Below are positions 1 through 7,148 of a DNA stretch of 10,008 bases, one piece after another. The stretch is taken from positions 1 to 10,008 of the forward strand of contig PLYW01000210.1 in the NCBI GenBank assembly GCA_003151875.1, in the 5' to 3' direction. Origin of the DNA: Acidobacteriaceae bacterium (GTDB lineage: Bacteria; Acidobacteriota; Terriglobia; Terriglobales; Acidobacteriaceae). How positions within the stretch are numbered: position 1 is the first letter of the stretch; the number at the start of each line of letters is the position of its first letter. The notes beneath the pieces are model-generated. The model saw only the letters and a program-made list of their open reading frames with translations. It did not search any database and was not told the origin of the DNA. The translations under genes were made by a program, and so were the position numbers.

Positions 1-797
1 ACAAAATTTGCCGGGCACTCCAAATGGTAACGAAACAATATCGCGAAGTGCTTCCTGCCAGTGATTGAGGAGTCATCATTGAGAAGCCCGACGATCTCCA
101 GGCCGGTTCCCTGCGCGACCCGCTCCTTATCTCCCTTTGGCAGGTCCAGCTCTTCGAATAGCTCGCGTTTTGCATTGTCGGCGAGGCCGAGGTCGGTTTT
201 CATGTTGTACAAAGTGCGGTCCAATTCTGAGACGTGACCTCCAAATCCGACGCAATGTGAACCACGGAGATAGTCTTCGACGCGGTTGTATGTCCCGCGC
301 TTGAACGCAAGTATCTGAGAGGAGCGGGTAACGAGCACATACGTGAGAACCTGTTTGAAACTTTCGTTTTGTTCGGCGTCCATGCGGCTCATGTGCGTGC
401 ATACGGAGCTACGAAATAATTTTCGCAGCAGTGGCTTCCACTTTTGCGTAATTCCTTGGAATCGACCGTGCCCATCTAGCCAGATGGATGGAAATACGAG
501 GACACTTTCACTGGCGGGAAGGGCGCGGAGAGGTCGTGCCTCGTATGCCTTGGAGGGATCGTCAAGCAGGGATCGAAGAAAAAAACGCCCGGGGCGTGTC
601 CGGACGAAGATCGATTCTTTCCCCCTCCGCCTGATATGGACACTTAGCTTCGCCTTCATTGTCTGGTGCGGAGTCAGGCCTGCTCGTTTGTCCGAGAAAA
701 GCTGGTCTTCTATTGCTGCCTCGACCAGTTGCTTCGCGCTCATAGGCTGCCGATACTTGTTCAGCAGGATCTCCGCTACTCTTAGGAATTCACTCAT
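1..797 (-). CDS. HARE-HTH plus Nudix-domain protein (3' end beyond the left edge)
   Basis: An open frame of 265 codons runs from ATG at 797 to the left edge with no stop. Residues ~1-76 match the HARE-HTH (HB1/ASXL/restriction-endonuclease helix-turn-helix) pattern: an N-terminal FLRVAEILL helix, a KQLVEAAIEDQLF helix, then TMKAKLSVHIRRRG and FVRTRPGRFFL at the end. Residues ~148-265 look like a Nudix hydrolase of the COG4112 'predicted phosphoesterase' kind: QVLTYVLV, VGFGGHVSELD at 183-193, an RELFEELDL half-Nudix box at 211-219 with E215 and E216, and GLLNDDSS near 238. Compared with the classical Nudix box, the spacing between the GGH part and RELxEE is enlarged. The start codon overlaps the methyltransferase stop (ATGA, 794-797), so translation is probably coupled. 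HARE-HTH is known from restriction and chromatin proteins and is thought to sense or bind DNA. The Nudix substrate (nucleotide or modified nucleotide) cannot be told. Domain calls are from motif recognition only, and anything C-terminal to the Nudix domain is unseen. Confidence 0.8.
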   Translation of the reverse strand, partial: MSEFLRVAEILLNKYRQPMSAKQLVEAAIEDQLFSDKRAGLTPHQTMKAKLSVHIRRRGKESIFVRTRPGRFFLRSLLDDPSKAYEARPLRALPASESVLVFPSIWLDGHGRFQGITQKWKPLLRKLFRSSVCTHMSRMDAEQNESFKQVLTYVLVTRSSQILAFKRGTYNRVEDYLRGSHCVGFGGHVSELDRTLYNMKTDLGLADNAKRELFEELDLPKGDKERVAQGTGLEIVGLLNDDSSITGRKHFAILFRYHLECPANF

Positions 798-1675
798 CGG
801 ATTCCCGCTACAAGTCGCGCCCTAACGCCACTACTTTTGAAAATTCCGTCGAGATCTGCGTGGCGGCCAATTGAACGTGAGATGAGCAGCAACTCCTTGC
901 ACGGTCCACGATGTTGGGCGTCTCCTGCCACACATGACGCTCTCTCGATTTCCACGACAGCAAAGTCCTGCCTTGAATAGAGGCCCGACACCTCCTTGTG
1001 GCAGGCGTTGGATACCACAACCTCAGCGCCGTTTTCGGCTAAAAAGTTCAGTTTGCGAGCAAGGTCAACTTGGTCGTTCCATGAGAATATCCGCTCGTTA
1101 TACCGGCGAAAGCCATTGTTGTCGTGTTTAACCGTATATGGCGGGTCAATGTAGATCGCATCGGAGACGCGGACTTCCCTCAAGACCGTACGGAAATCGG
1201 CGGAGGTCAGCGTGCTTCCTTTGAGGGCGCGCGAGCACGCTCTCAGATTCTCACCGTCGCAGACCTTCGTGCCCTTCTTACAACCGAAAGGAACGTTAAA
1301 TCTTCCTTTCGCATTGACACGGTAGATGCCATTGAAAGCGGTCCGGTTAAGATACAGCAGTCTGACGGCCCGATCGAGCATGGTGTCAGGCGAAGCCCCA
1401 CGATATCGTCTAAAGGTTTCCCTGTTGATGCGAAGCACGGACAAACGACGAATCACTGCGCTTGGGTGATCTCGGACAGAAGTGAATGCCGCTATAAGGT
1501 CTTCGTTTATGTCAGCCAGGATCGCGGTGCGTGGTTTGAGCGTGAAGTAAACTGCCCCGCCCCCCAAGAACGGCTCAACGTAACGGTCCCGCTTGCTAAA
1601 CAGGGCCGCTACCGTGTCGGCAAGCCAGCGCTTTCCGCCAGGCCATTTCAAGAAAGGCTTTGATCCGTCACTCAA
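794..1675 (-). CDS. D12-class N6-adenine DNA methyltransferase (Dam family)
   Basis: This 293-residue protein transfers a methyl group from S-adenosylmethionine to adenine N6 in DNA. Family motifs are in Dam (alpha) order: KPFLKWPGGK at 6-15, the SAM-binding VEPFLGGGAVYF at 33-44, LADIN at 53-57, YLNRTAFNGIYRVN at 108-121, catalytic DPPY at 177-180 followed by TVKHDNNGFRRYNE, then VVVSNACH at 220-226 and C-terminal KELLLIS. Length is normal for Dam enzymes (about 270-300). The start is TTG at 1675: a TGA lies in frame four codons upstream, and no other start precedes the conserved KPFLKW. There is no Shine-Dalgarno sequence, and a promoter ends only a few bases upstream, so the mRNA may be leaderless. 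The stop overlaps the start of the HARE-HTH/Nudix gene. No restriction endonuclease is visible here, so it may be an orphan or regulatory methylase, or part of a larger system beyond the left edge. Target site is unknown; GATC is common in the family but not shown here. Confidence 0.93.
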   Translation of the reverse strand: MSDGSKPFLKWPGGKRWLADTVAALFSKRDRYVEPFLGGGAVYFTLKPRTAILADINEDLIAAFTSVRDHPSAVIRRLSVLRINRETFRRYRGASPDTMLDRAVRLLYLNRTAFNGIYRVNAKGRFNVPFGCKKGTKVCDGENLRACSRALKGSTLTSADFRTVLREVRVSDAIYIDPPYTVKHDNNGFRRYNERIFSWNDQVDLARKLNFLAENGAEVVVSNACHKEVSGLYSRQDFAVVEIERASCVAGDAQHRGPCKELLLISRSIGRHADLDGIFKSSGVRARLVAGIR

Positions 1676-1683
1676 AGAGCCAG

Positions 1684-1712
1684 ATCATACGCCAACTGTG
1701 GACATGATTCAA
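1684..1712 (-). promoter_or_regulatory. Promoter of the methyltransferase operon
   Basis: Read on the minus strand there is TTGAAT (-35, 1707-1712), a 17-base spacer and TATGAT (-10, 1684-1689; 5 of 6 to consensus). Transcription would begin about seven bases on, within a few bases of the TTG start at 1675, leaving almost no leader. The match is by eye; no start site is known. Confidence 0.5.
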
Positions 1713-1752
1713 CCCGTTGAGCCGCACGCCCCTTGGTAGCTGGCGAAGGCTG

Positions 1753-2013
1753 TCAAACCACAGCCCGTTCCTCACGTTCTCCGACAAATGATGCGCGTTC
1801 GCGTGCGACAAAAACTCCGAGGTAAGATTGCAATGACTGGTCGAGCCTGAGTTCGCTGATCTCCCCTACGCGACAATCAAACAATGGTCCCGTTGATGTT
1901 TGGGACAGCAGTTCCTTTAGAATGTCAGCAGGGAATTCAAACTGAGAATCGCAGAAGGCAGCACCGTCTACAAAATCGTCTACACTGATGTGACGGAAAA
2001 ACCAGAAACACGC
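1753..2013 (-). pseudogene. Start-less open frame, possible gene remnant beside the tRNA
   Basis: From just after a TAA at 2014-2016 to TGA at 1753-1755 there is an 86-codon minus-strand open frame whose composition looks protein-like, with pieces such as SVDDFVDGAAF, FEFPADILKELL, GEISELRLDQSLQSYLGVF and a charged end GEREERAVV. It has no ATG or GTG near its beginning; the first TTG is roughly midway. It begins 18 bases past the 3' end of the tRNA, which suits a 5'-truncated gene left at an insertion boundary. I do not recognise the family. It may instead be a chance open frame, but the residue mix favours a real remnant. Confidence 0.35.
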
Positions 2014-2031
2014 TTAAGTTGTTGAAAATAT

Positions 2032-2108
<77 letters not shown>

Positions 2109-2436
2109 ACATGAAAGCGACTGCGCCAACAATGCAACGCAGTGCAGGCGCCTCAATCCTCTGGTTGATGCAGATCGGTGAGCGCCAGAACCTGATTATA
2201 ACAGAGCTGCCGCCGCCCAGCCGCGTATTGGCTCGAAGTTCACATTGCTGGATTCGTCGCCCCAAACCGATCCAGATCACTCTCCGTCCTTGGCCCTGCA
2301 TTGTCGCGCCGGATTTTGAAAAGAGCGAAGGCTTCAGTCCTGCCTCAAAGACGCTGGCTCGCTGGTTGGTACATTGGCACCGGTTGGTTAGCAAAGGGAT
2401 ACGTTTTTCTCCGAAACAGTTCCGCCGTCAGACCGC
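2109..2436. other. Intergenic stretch without a recognisable gene
   Basis: Open frames on both strands here (for example plus 2081-2527 and minus 2086-2394) run through the tRNA and give unfamily-like, arginine- and tryptophan-rich translations, so I take them as chance frames. Apart from the TATAAT at 2195-2200, I see no RNA, repeat or hairpin I can defend. Confidence 0.5.
2195..2200 (-). promoter_or_regulatory. Possible -10 element for the tRNA-Pro gene
   Basis: A perfect TATAAT on the minus strand lies 87 bases upstream of the mature tRNA 5' end. I see no good -35 at 16-18 bases, where the sequence is GC-rich. It is the only strong -10 in the upstream stretch, so it is a candidate for the tRNA promoter with a ~80-base 5' leader to be removed by RNase P. 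Confidence 0.3.
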
Positions 2437-2471
2437 AGCATCGTACACTCAACCGAGCATCCTACACTCAA
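2437..2471 (+). promoter_or_regulatory. Tandem 16-bp direct repeat upstream of nagA (candidate operator)
   Basis: AGCATCGTACACTCAA (2437-2452) and AGCATCCTACACTCAA (2456-2471) are identical at 15 of 16 positions, have a 19-bp period and are separated by CCG. The pair is flanked on both sides by GTCAGAC (2427-2433 and 2474-2480). It lies 38-72 bases before the nagA start. Position and near-perfect conservation suggest a binding site for a transcription factor controlling nagA, such as a GntR- or LacI-type amino-sugar regulator. The regulator itself is not in the window and its identity is a guess. Confidence 0.4.
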
Positions 2472-2508
2472 GGGTCAGACATATAGCTGAAGGATCAAAG
2501 CCTACAAC

Positions 2509-3678
2509 GTGTCAACCGTTCTCCTAGCCCGGCAACTGCTTACTCCGCTTGAGCGAATCGAGGATGCCGCACTCGTGATGGACAGCGGAATCATAGCGGC
2601 TGTCGGCAAGAGAAACGCCGTGTCGGTTCCATCTCGGGGGCGAGTTGTGGACTTCGGCGATTCCATCCTCACGCCCGGGCTAATTGACATGCATGTTCAC
2701 GGGGGCGCGGGGCACGATGTGATGGAAGGCTCCGATGAGAGTCTGGCGGCCATCGAGCGATTGATGGTGCAACACGGCGTCACCAGTTATTGTCCGACGA
2801 CCGTCACCGCCCCGCTGGAGCAAACGCTGAAGTCTCTCGAGGATTTGGCCCGGGCGGCGGAACGCGCGGACCGTGATGCCGGCAGAGATCCCACTCGCGC
2901 GCAGCCGCTGGGGATTCATCTGGAGGGCCCGTTCCTCAGCCACGCCCGGCGCGGGGTCCACTCTGGTGTCCACCTGCAGCCGGTCTCGGGCCAAGCTTTC
3001 GACGAAATGTGGGATGCAGCCGGAGGTCACATCCGGGTGCTCACCATTGCGCCCGAGCTAGAGGGTGCGCTGGCTCTTATCGCCGATGCCTCTCGTCGCG
3101 GAGTATGTGTCAGCGTAGGGCATTCCAATGCCACCCTGGAGCAGGGGATCGCCGGCATCCAAGCCGGAGTTCGGCACGCTACGCACACCTTCAATGCCAT
3201 GCGCAGGTTCGATCATCGCGATCCAGGATTGCTGGGCGCGATTCTCACTGACCGCAGGCTGACGGCCGACATCATCGCGGATGGAATCCACGTGGACCCC
3301 ATCATCATTGACCTGTTCGTGCGCTGCAAGGGAGTGGATGGCGCGGTGCTGATCACCGATGGCATCAGCGCGACTGGCATGCCCGACGGGACTTACCGGC
3401 TGGGCTCGTTTGAGGTGCAGGTGCGCGACAACCGTTGCATGTCACATGGGAAACTTGCAGGCAGTGTTTTGACGCTGGATCGCGCGCTCCGGAACATGAT
3501 GAGTTTTGCGAAAGTCAGCTTTCAAGACAGCATTCGCATGGCCACGCTGAATCCCGCGCGCGTGCTCGGTATTGGACACCGAAAAGGCGTGCTGCAACCT
3601 GGAGCCGATGCCGACATCGCGGTGTTCTCTTCCGCCGGCGAGGTGCTGCACACGGTCGTGGGCGGCTCGCTCAACTAG
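2509..3678 (+). CDS. nagA: N-acetylglucosamine-6-phosphate deacetylase
   Basis: NagA removes the acetyl group of N-acetylglucosamine-6-phosphate, giving glucosamine-6-phosphate and acetate, in cytoplasmic amino-sugar catabolism and cell-wall recycling. At 389 residues it has the usual length (about 380-395). It shows the amidohydrolase TIM-barrel motifs in order: MHVHGGAGHDVMEG with metal-site H62 and H64, GIHLEGPFL with E139, VSVGHSNA with H205, HATHTFNAM with H226, the DPGLLGAIL segment, DGIHVDP near 258-264, and VLITDGISATGMPDG with catalytic D284. The GTG start at 2509 is chosen because an in-frame TGA lies at 2488-2490 and MSTVLLARQLLTP fits the usual N-terminus. The likely ribosome site GAAGGA (2489-2494) is 14 bases away, which is long. 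No nagB, nagE or nagK lies next to it, so it is probably monocistronic, with the tandem repeat upstream as possible control. Confidence 0.95.
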   Translation: MSTVLLARQLLTPLERIEDAALVMDSGIIAAVGKRNAVSVPSRGRVVDFGDSILTPGLIDMHVHGGAGHDVMEGSDESLAAIERLMVQHGVTSYCPTTVTAPLEQTLKSLEDLARAAERADRDAGRDPTRAQPLGIHLEGPFLSHARRGVHSGVHLQPVSGQAFDEMWDAAGGHIRVLTIAPELEGALALIADASRRGVCVSVGHSNATLEQGIAGIQAGVRHATHTFNAMRRFDHRDPGLLGAILTDRRLTADIIADGIHVDPIIIDLFVRCKGVDGAVLITDGISATGMPDGTYRLGSFEVQVRDNRCMSHGKLAGSVLTLDRALRNMMSFAKVSFQDSIRMATLNPARVLGIGHRKGVLQPGADADIAVFSSAGEVLHTVVGGSLN

Positions 3679-3697
3679 CAAAACCCTAAGAGCAAGC

Positions 3698-3726
3698 CTA
3701 TCGTCGGCTAAAGCCGACTCCGATAG
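3698..3726. repeat. Hairpin 1 of an intergenic pair (REP-like or terminator)
   Basis: GTCGGCT (3703-3709), AA, AGCCGAC (3712-3718) is a perfect 7-bp stem. Past a 3-base bulge it is extended by CTATC (3698-3702) pairing with GATAG (3722-3726), making 12 pairs. It stands 20 bases after the nagA stop and lacks a clean T tract, so it could be a repeat-family element rather than a classical terminator. Confidence 0.55.
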
Positions 3727-3746
3727 ATAGAGAGATGGCATTCGAC

Positions 3747-3764
3747 GCGGGCCTGAAGGCCCGC
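3747..3764. repeat. Hairpin 2 of the intergenic pair
   Basis: GCGGGCCT (3747-3754), GA, AGGCCCGC (3757-3764) is a perfect 8-bp GC-rich stem. It sits 20 bases past hairpin 1, between the convergent nagA and transketolase genes. No T run follows on either strand. As a pair, the two hairpins resemble dispersed palindromic units known from acidobacterial intergenic DNA (from memory, not searched); a role in ending transcription from both sides is equally possible. Confidence 0.5.
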
Positions 3765-3816
3765 ACTACCCGTGCAAGCACATGCACCAATCCTGGAAAT
3801 GCTCTAGTCCTAGTTC

Positions 3817-5871
3817 TTAGCGTGTCAGTTGGAGGCGCTCTTCTTCTTTCTTCATCCTGGCAATGGCGACCAGCTCCACGGCCTTCTGCGCGATGTGCTC
3901 GGCGCTGACTTCGAACTCCTTGATCAGTTCCCAGGGCGCGCCGGAATCGCCGAAGCGGTCCATTACGCCGATGGCGCCCGTGATGACCGGCGTTCCCAAA
4001 AGCTCGGGACTTTCCGTGATAACGCCGCTCACGCGCCACGCCAGGGCGCCAATCTGGTGCTCCTCGGCGGTGACCACTACGCCCGTCTCCTTGGCCGCCC
4101 GCACGATGGCCGTTTCATCAATCGGCTTCATGGTGTGCATGTTGACCACGCGAGTTTCGTAGCCAAATTCCTGTTTCAGGATCCACGCCGCGCGCATCGC
4201 CTCGGGCACCATTGGCCCACAAGCGATGATGCTGAGATCTTCGCGCTCGTTTTCGTAATTGGGAGCAAGCACGGTCTCGAACGCATCAATCATCTCCGGC
4301 GCTTCGCGGCGGAGACGGCTCACGTTCGCCACTCCAAAGACAAATGGGGTATTCTCGCGGGTCACAATCGGGGTGGCTTCGCGCGCGAAGCGGATGTACT
4401 TGGGCCCCACATGCTGGAGCAGCAGATAGTCGGTCGCCTTGCGCGTCTCGATGGCGTCGCAGGGCACCACGACCGACATGTTCGGCAGTCCGCACATGGC
4501 AAACAAATCTTCCAGCGCCTGGTGCGTGGCGCCATCGGGCCCCACCGAAACCCCGCCATGCGCGCCGGCGATCAATACATTGAAATTTCCGTAGCAGATG
4601 GAAACCCGGATCTGGTCCAGATTGCGGGCCGCGGCAAACGTCCCGTAGGTCCCGAAGACCGGCAACTTCCCTTCCCGCGCCAGTCCCGCGGCGGCAGCGG
4701 TCGCCGACTGTTCCGCGATGCCCATGCTGATCCAGCGATTCTTGCGCTCCGGGTTGCCAGAATAGAAGTCGCTGATCGTGATGGAGCCGGAGATGTCGAG
4801 GCCGAGGCAGACCACCCGCTCATCGCCGCCATTGTTCTGCAGCGATTTTCCGAAGCCCTTGCGCGTGGGCTCCATCTTTACTTTCATCTGGCTGGTGCTG
4901 TTCCACCAGTATTGGTGCGAGAAGCTCGGAGTCTTGGCGGCCAGGGTCGCCTCCACTTCCTTCTGATACTCTTTCGCCTTGTTCAGCAGCGCGTCGTAGG
5001 CGATGGTCTGTTTCACTCCGAGTTCTTCCAGGGCCTTCACCATCTCGTCATAGCTGGGCGCTTTGCCGTGCCATCCGGCAATGTTCTCCATGAAGCTGAC
5101 GCCCTTGCCCTTCACGGTATTGGCAAGGACCAGAGTGGGCTTGCCGGCGACCGGATTGTTCTTCGCCTTCTGCAAAGCGTCCAGGACTTGCGTCATGTCG
5201 TGGCCGTCAATCTCGATGACTTCCCAGCCAAAGCTGCGATAACGCTCTTCCAGCGGCTCGACGTTCATTACGTCCTTGACCCAGCCGTCAATCTGCAAAC
5301 GGTTGCGGTCAATGATGGCCACCAGATTGTCGAGCTTGAAGTTCGATGCCTCCATGACGGCTTCCCAGATATTGCCCTCCTGCTGCTCGCCGTCGCCCAT
5401 GATGCAGAACACCGAATGCTTGCCGCCGTCGAGTTTGCCGGCCAAGGCCGCGCCGACCGCAATGCTGAGACCCTGCCCCAACGATCCGCTGGAGACTTCG
5501 ACACCCGGCAGCTTCAAACGGTGCGGATGTCCCTGGAATGGCGAGTAAAGCTTGCGCAAAGTAACCATGTCTTCGACGGGAAAGTATCCGGCGAAAGCGA
5601 GGCCCAAGTACAACGCGGGAGCTTTATGTCCGGCCGACCAAATGATGCGATCGCGTTCCTTCCATTCCGGATTGTTGGGATCGTGGTTGGCGACCTTTAA
5701 GTACAGGGCGGCAACAATGTCCATGATGGAGAGCGTGCCTCCGGAATGGCCGGAGCCGGCGGCGCAAAGCGCAACCAGGTCGTAGCCGCGCATCAAGCGG
5801 GCGGCCTGTTGAAGTTCATCCAGACTGAACTCGCGAACCACGGCATTGGAGGAGGAGTTGACGATAGGCAT
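3817..5871 (-). CDS. tkt: Transketolase, full length
   Basis: This thiamine-diphosphate enzyme moves two-carbon ketol units between sugar phosphates in the non-oxidative pentose phosphate pathway. The 684-residue chain holds all three transketolase regions. The N-terminal TPP-binding domain has AAGSGHSGGTLSIMDIVAALY, SAGHKAPALY, then GDGEQQEGNIWEA and DRNRLQIDGWV, the diphosphate/Mg site. The middle pyrimidine-binding domain has GMAEQSATAAAAGLA-like SMGIAEQSATAAAAGLA, FGTYGTFAAARNLDQIR and GAHGGVSVGPDGATHQ. The C-terminal domain contains RVVNMHTMKPID and VVTAEEHQIGALAWRV. Ser replaces Pro in the common GHPG motif (GHSGG here). The ATG at 5871 follows AAAGGA at six bases' spacing, a good ribosome site. 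The gene converges with nagA across the hairpin pair and diverges from the secreted-protein gene. A long antisense frame covers most of it and is a codon-usage shadow. Confidence 0.96.
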   Translation of the reverse strand: MPIVNSSSNAVVREFSLDELQQAARLMRGYDLVALCAAGSGHSGGTLSIMDIVAALYLKVANHDPNNPEWKERDRIIWSAGHKAPALYLGLAFAGYFPVEDMVTLRKLYSPFQGHPHRLKLPGVEVSSGSLGQGLSIAVGAALAGKLDGGKHSVFCIMGDGEQQEGNIWEAVMEASNFKLDNLVAIIDRNRLQIDGWVKDVMNVEPLEERYRSFGWEVIEIDGHDMTQVLDALQKAKNNPVAGKPTLVLANTVKGKGVSFMENIAGWHGKAPSYDEMVKALEELGVKQTIAYDALLNKAKEYQKEVEATLAAKTPSFSHQYWWNSTSQMKVKMEPTRKGFGKSLQNNGGDERVVCLGLDISGSITISDFYSGNPERKNRWISMGIAEQSATAAAAGLAREGKLPVFGTYGTFAAARNLDQIRVSICYGNFNVLIAGAHGGVSVGPDGATHQALEDLFAMCGLPNMSVVVPCDAIETRKATDYLLLQHVGPKYIRFAREATPIVTRENTPFVFGVANVSRLRREAPEMIDAFETVLAPNYENEREDLSIIACGPMVPEAMRAAWILKQEFGYETRVVNMHTMKPIDETAIVRAAKETGVVVTAEEHQIGALAWRVSGVITESPELLGTPVITGAIGVMDRFGDSGAPWELIKEFEVSAEHIAQKAVELVAIARMKKEEERLQLTR

Positions 5872-6045
5872 GATGAATCCTTTGTGCGAGTTGGGGCGCG
5901 CCTCAACGCACGAACCCTCGATATGTGGACCCCGATAAGTAAGGCTAGGCTGAAGAAAACATTGGGTCTGTGAGCGAGATCACGTGAGGGCGTGACAGGG
6001 GCTGCGGAAAGGGCGGGAATGACTGATGGAGCAAGAGTTATTTGC

Positions 6046-6073
6046 TTGACCGCAACTGAACTCGTGCTATCGT
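6046..6073 (+). promoter_or_regulatory. Promoter of the secreted-protein gene
   Basis: TTGACC (-35, 6046-6051; 5 of 6 to consensus), a 16-base spacer and TATCGT (-10, 6068-6073; 4 of 6) are followed by a ~30-base leader. The leader contains AAAGGA, eight bases before ATG at 6113. Match made by eye. Confidence 0.5.
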
Positions 6074-6112
6074 GTGCACCACCTACGACTTCACTTTGAA
6101 AGGACCCTCACG

Positions 6113-6583
6113 ATGACTTCGCGCCATGTTCAGTTGACTCTCGCCGTGCTGGTATTTTCCGCGACGGTACTATTGGCCTCCACTCAAAGCGCTCGCGCTG
6201 CGGATGTGTGCGCTACCCCGCCAGTGATGATCACCCTGCATCTGACACCTGATGGCTCCTGCACGCAGGAATCCGGAGGCAACATCGTTGCAGGCCTTAT
6301 TCAGGTGAGCCCCAAACAGTGCGTCAAATATGCTGGCGCAATAATAGATCCCAATCCGACGGCCACCCCGCCAACCTCTGCGATCCCGGCGACGTTTGAT
6401 GTGAAGTTTGACGACGGACCCTCGCCTTTCAGAGAATTCGCCACCAGCACTGCAGGAGACGCGGTCACCGCCGGCCAGGTAATGGGAACGAGCGGTCACA
6501 CCTACTATTACAGTAGCGTTCAGATAGGTACCGGCACCAAGTCGTGCTCTAACGGCAAGAAATTGGGCCTCATTATGAAGTAA
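6113..6583 (+). CDS. Small secreted four-cysteine protein, function unknown
   Basis: I choose ATG at 6113 over one at 6074 because AAAGGA lies eight bases before it and the product then starts with a classic signal peptide: MTSRH, a hydrophobic stretch at ~7-22, and an ARA|AD-type signal-peptidase I site near residue 29. The upstream ATG would also fall at or before the predicted transcription start. The mature ~127-residue protein has four cysteines (33, 50, 70, 145), which could form two disulfides outside the cytoplasm. It has a Pro/Thr-rich middle (NPTATPPTSAIPATF), acidic KFDDGPSP, and ends with GHTYYYSSVQIGTG and KKLGLIMK. The tail suggests a beta-sandwich (Ig- or cupredoxin-like) extracytoplasmic domain, but there is no copper-ligand set I can point to. 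No family is recognised and the neighbours give no functional hint. Confidence 0.75.
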   Translation: MTSRHVQLTLAVLVFSATVLLASTQSARAADVCATPPVMITLHLTPDGSCTQESGGNIVAGLIQVSPKQCVKYAGAIIDPNPTATPPTSAIPATFDVKFDDGPSPFREFATSTAGDAVTAGQVMGTSGHTYYYSSVQIGTGTKSCSNGKKLGLIMK

Positions 6584-6686
6584 CGGCCCTGGTTCGTGCT
6601 CTGCTGACCGGTCCCTAACCTGCGGGTTTTATTGCAAGCCTGGAAGCCCGGCGCGTCCTTGACGATCGCTGGCGTCGCGCCTTGAG

Positions 6687-7148
6687 CTAGGAGCGCATCA
6701 CCTTCGTCCTGGCGCTCGACAACTCCAATTCCAAGGCGGTCAGCGAAAGAACAATGTCGCGGATCGAGTAATAAATCGAGATCACCAGTGAAAGCAGGCA
6801 AAGCGCAAAGAAGGGCAGACCCACGAAATCGAGCGCCAGATGGAAGACCTGCTCGGCGAACAGCGACAGGATGGTGAGCGACACGAAGAAAATGCTGCAC
6901 GAACAGAAGATCATGGAGGCGCGCAGCACGCGAGCGCGCTGATGGGTGTGCCGCAACTGATCTTCCAAGTGTCTTACGTCGGCGCCCTCAGGATCGCTAT
7001 CTTGAAGCTCCTGCATGAGCACGCGTGCACGGTCAATCACCCGCCCGTAACGGTTGGTGATGCTGAGCAACAGTAGCCCCACACCTGAGATCACGATGAC
7101 CGGGGCGATGGATGCGGTCAATATCTGAACCACAACGTGAATGGGCAT
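6687..7148 (-). CDS. DUF2721-family membrane protein
   Basis: The 153-residue product begins VVVQILTASIAPVIVISGVGLLLLSITNRYGRVIDRARVL, the hallmark N-terminal helix plus NRxxRVIDRAR turn of DUF2721 proteins. Hydrophobic segments lie at about 5-29, 77-97 and 104-127. A charged, partly coiled-coil stretch between the first two (about 35-75) probably faces the cytoplasm. Function of the family is unknown. ATG at 7148 has GGGGAG ten bases upstream, an acceptable ribosome site. It stands alone: convergent with the secreted-protein gene, divergent from the oxidoreductase gene. The 103-base gap on its 3' side (6584-6686) shows no convincing terminator. Confidence 0.8.
   Translation of the reverse strand: MPIHVVVQILTASIAPVIVISGVGLLLLSITNRYGRVIDRARVLMQELQDSDPEGADVRHLEDQLRHTHQRARVLRASMIFCSCSIFFVSLTILSLFAEQVFHLALDFVGLPFFALCLLSLVISIYYSIRDIVLSLTALELELSSARTKVMRS

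Noticed and set aside
343..825. 160-residue plus-strand open frame
   Set aside because: It lies antisense to the HARE-HTH/Nudix frame, which is open over the same stretch and has recognisable motifs; the plus-strand translation looks like no family.
1124..1663. 179-residue plus-strand open frame
   Set aside because: Antisense to the methyltransferase, whose catalytic motifs are all in the minus frame.
1751..1756. Perfect TTGACA on the minus strand upstream of the methyltransferase
   Set aside because: No -10 element at 16-18 bases (the sequence there is AGGGGC); the TTGAAT/TATGAT pair downstream is the better promoter.
3829..5700. 623-residue plus-strand open frame opposite transketolase
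   Set aside because: Long because of GC-rich codon bias in the transketolase on the other strand; its His/Asp/Arg-rich sequence lacks domain motifs.
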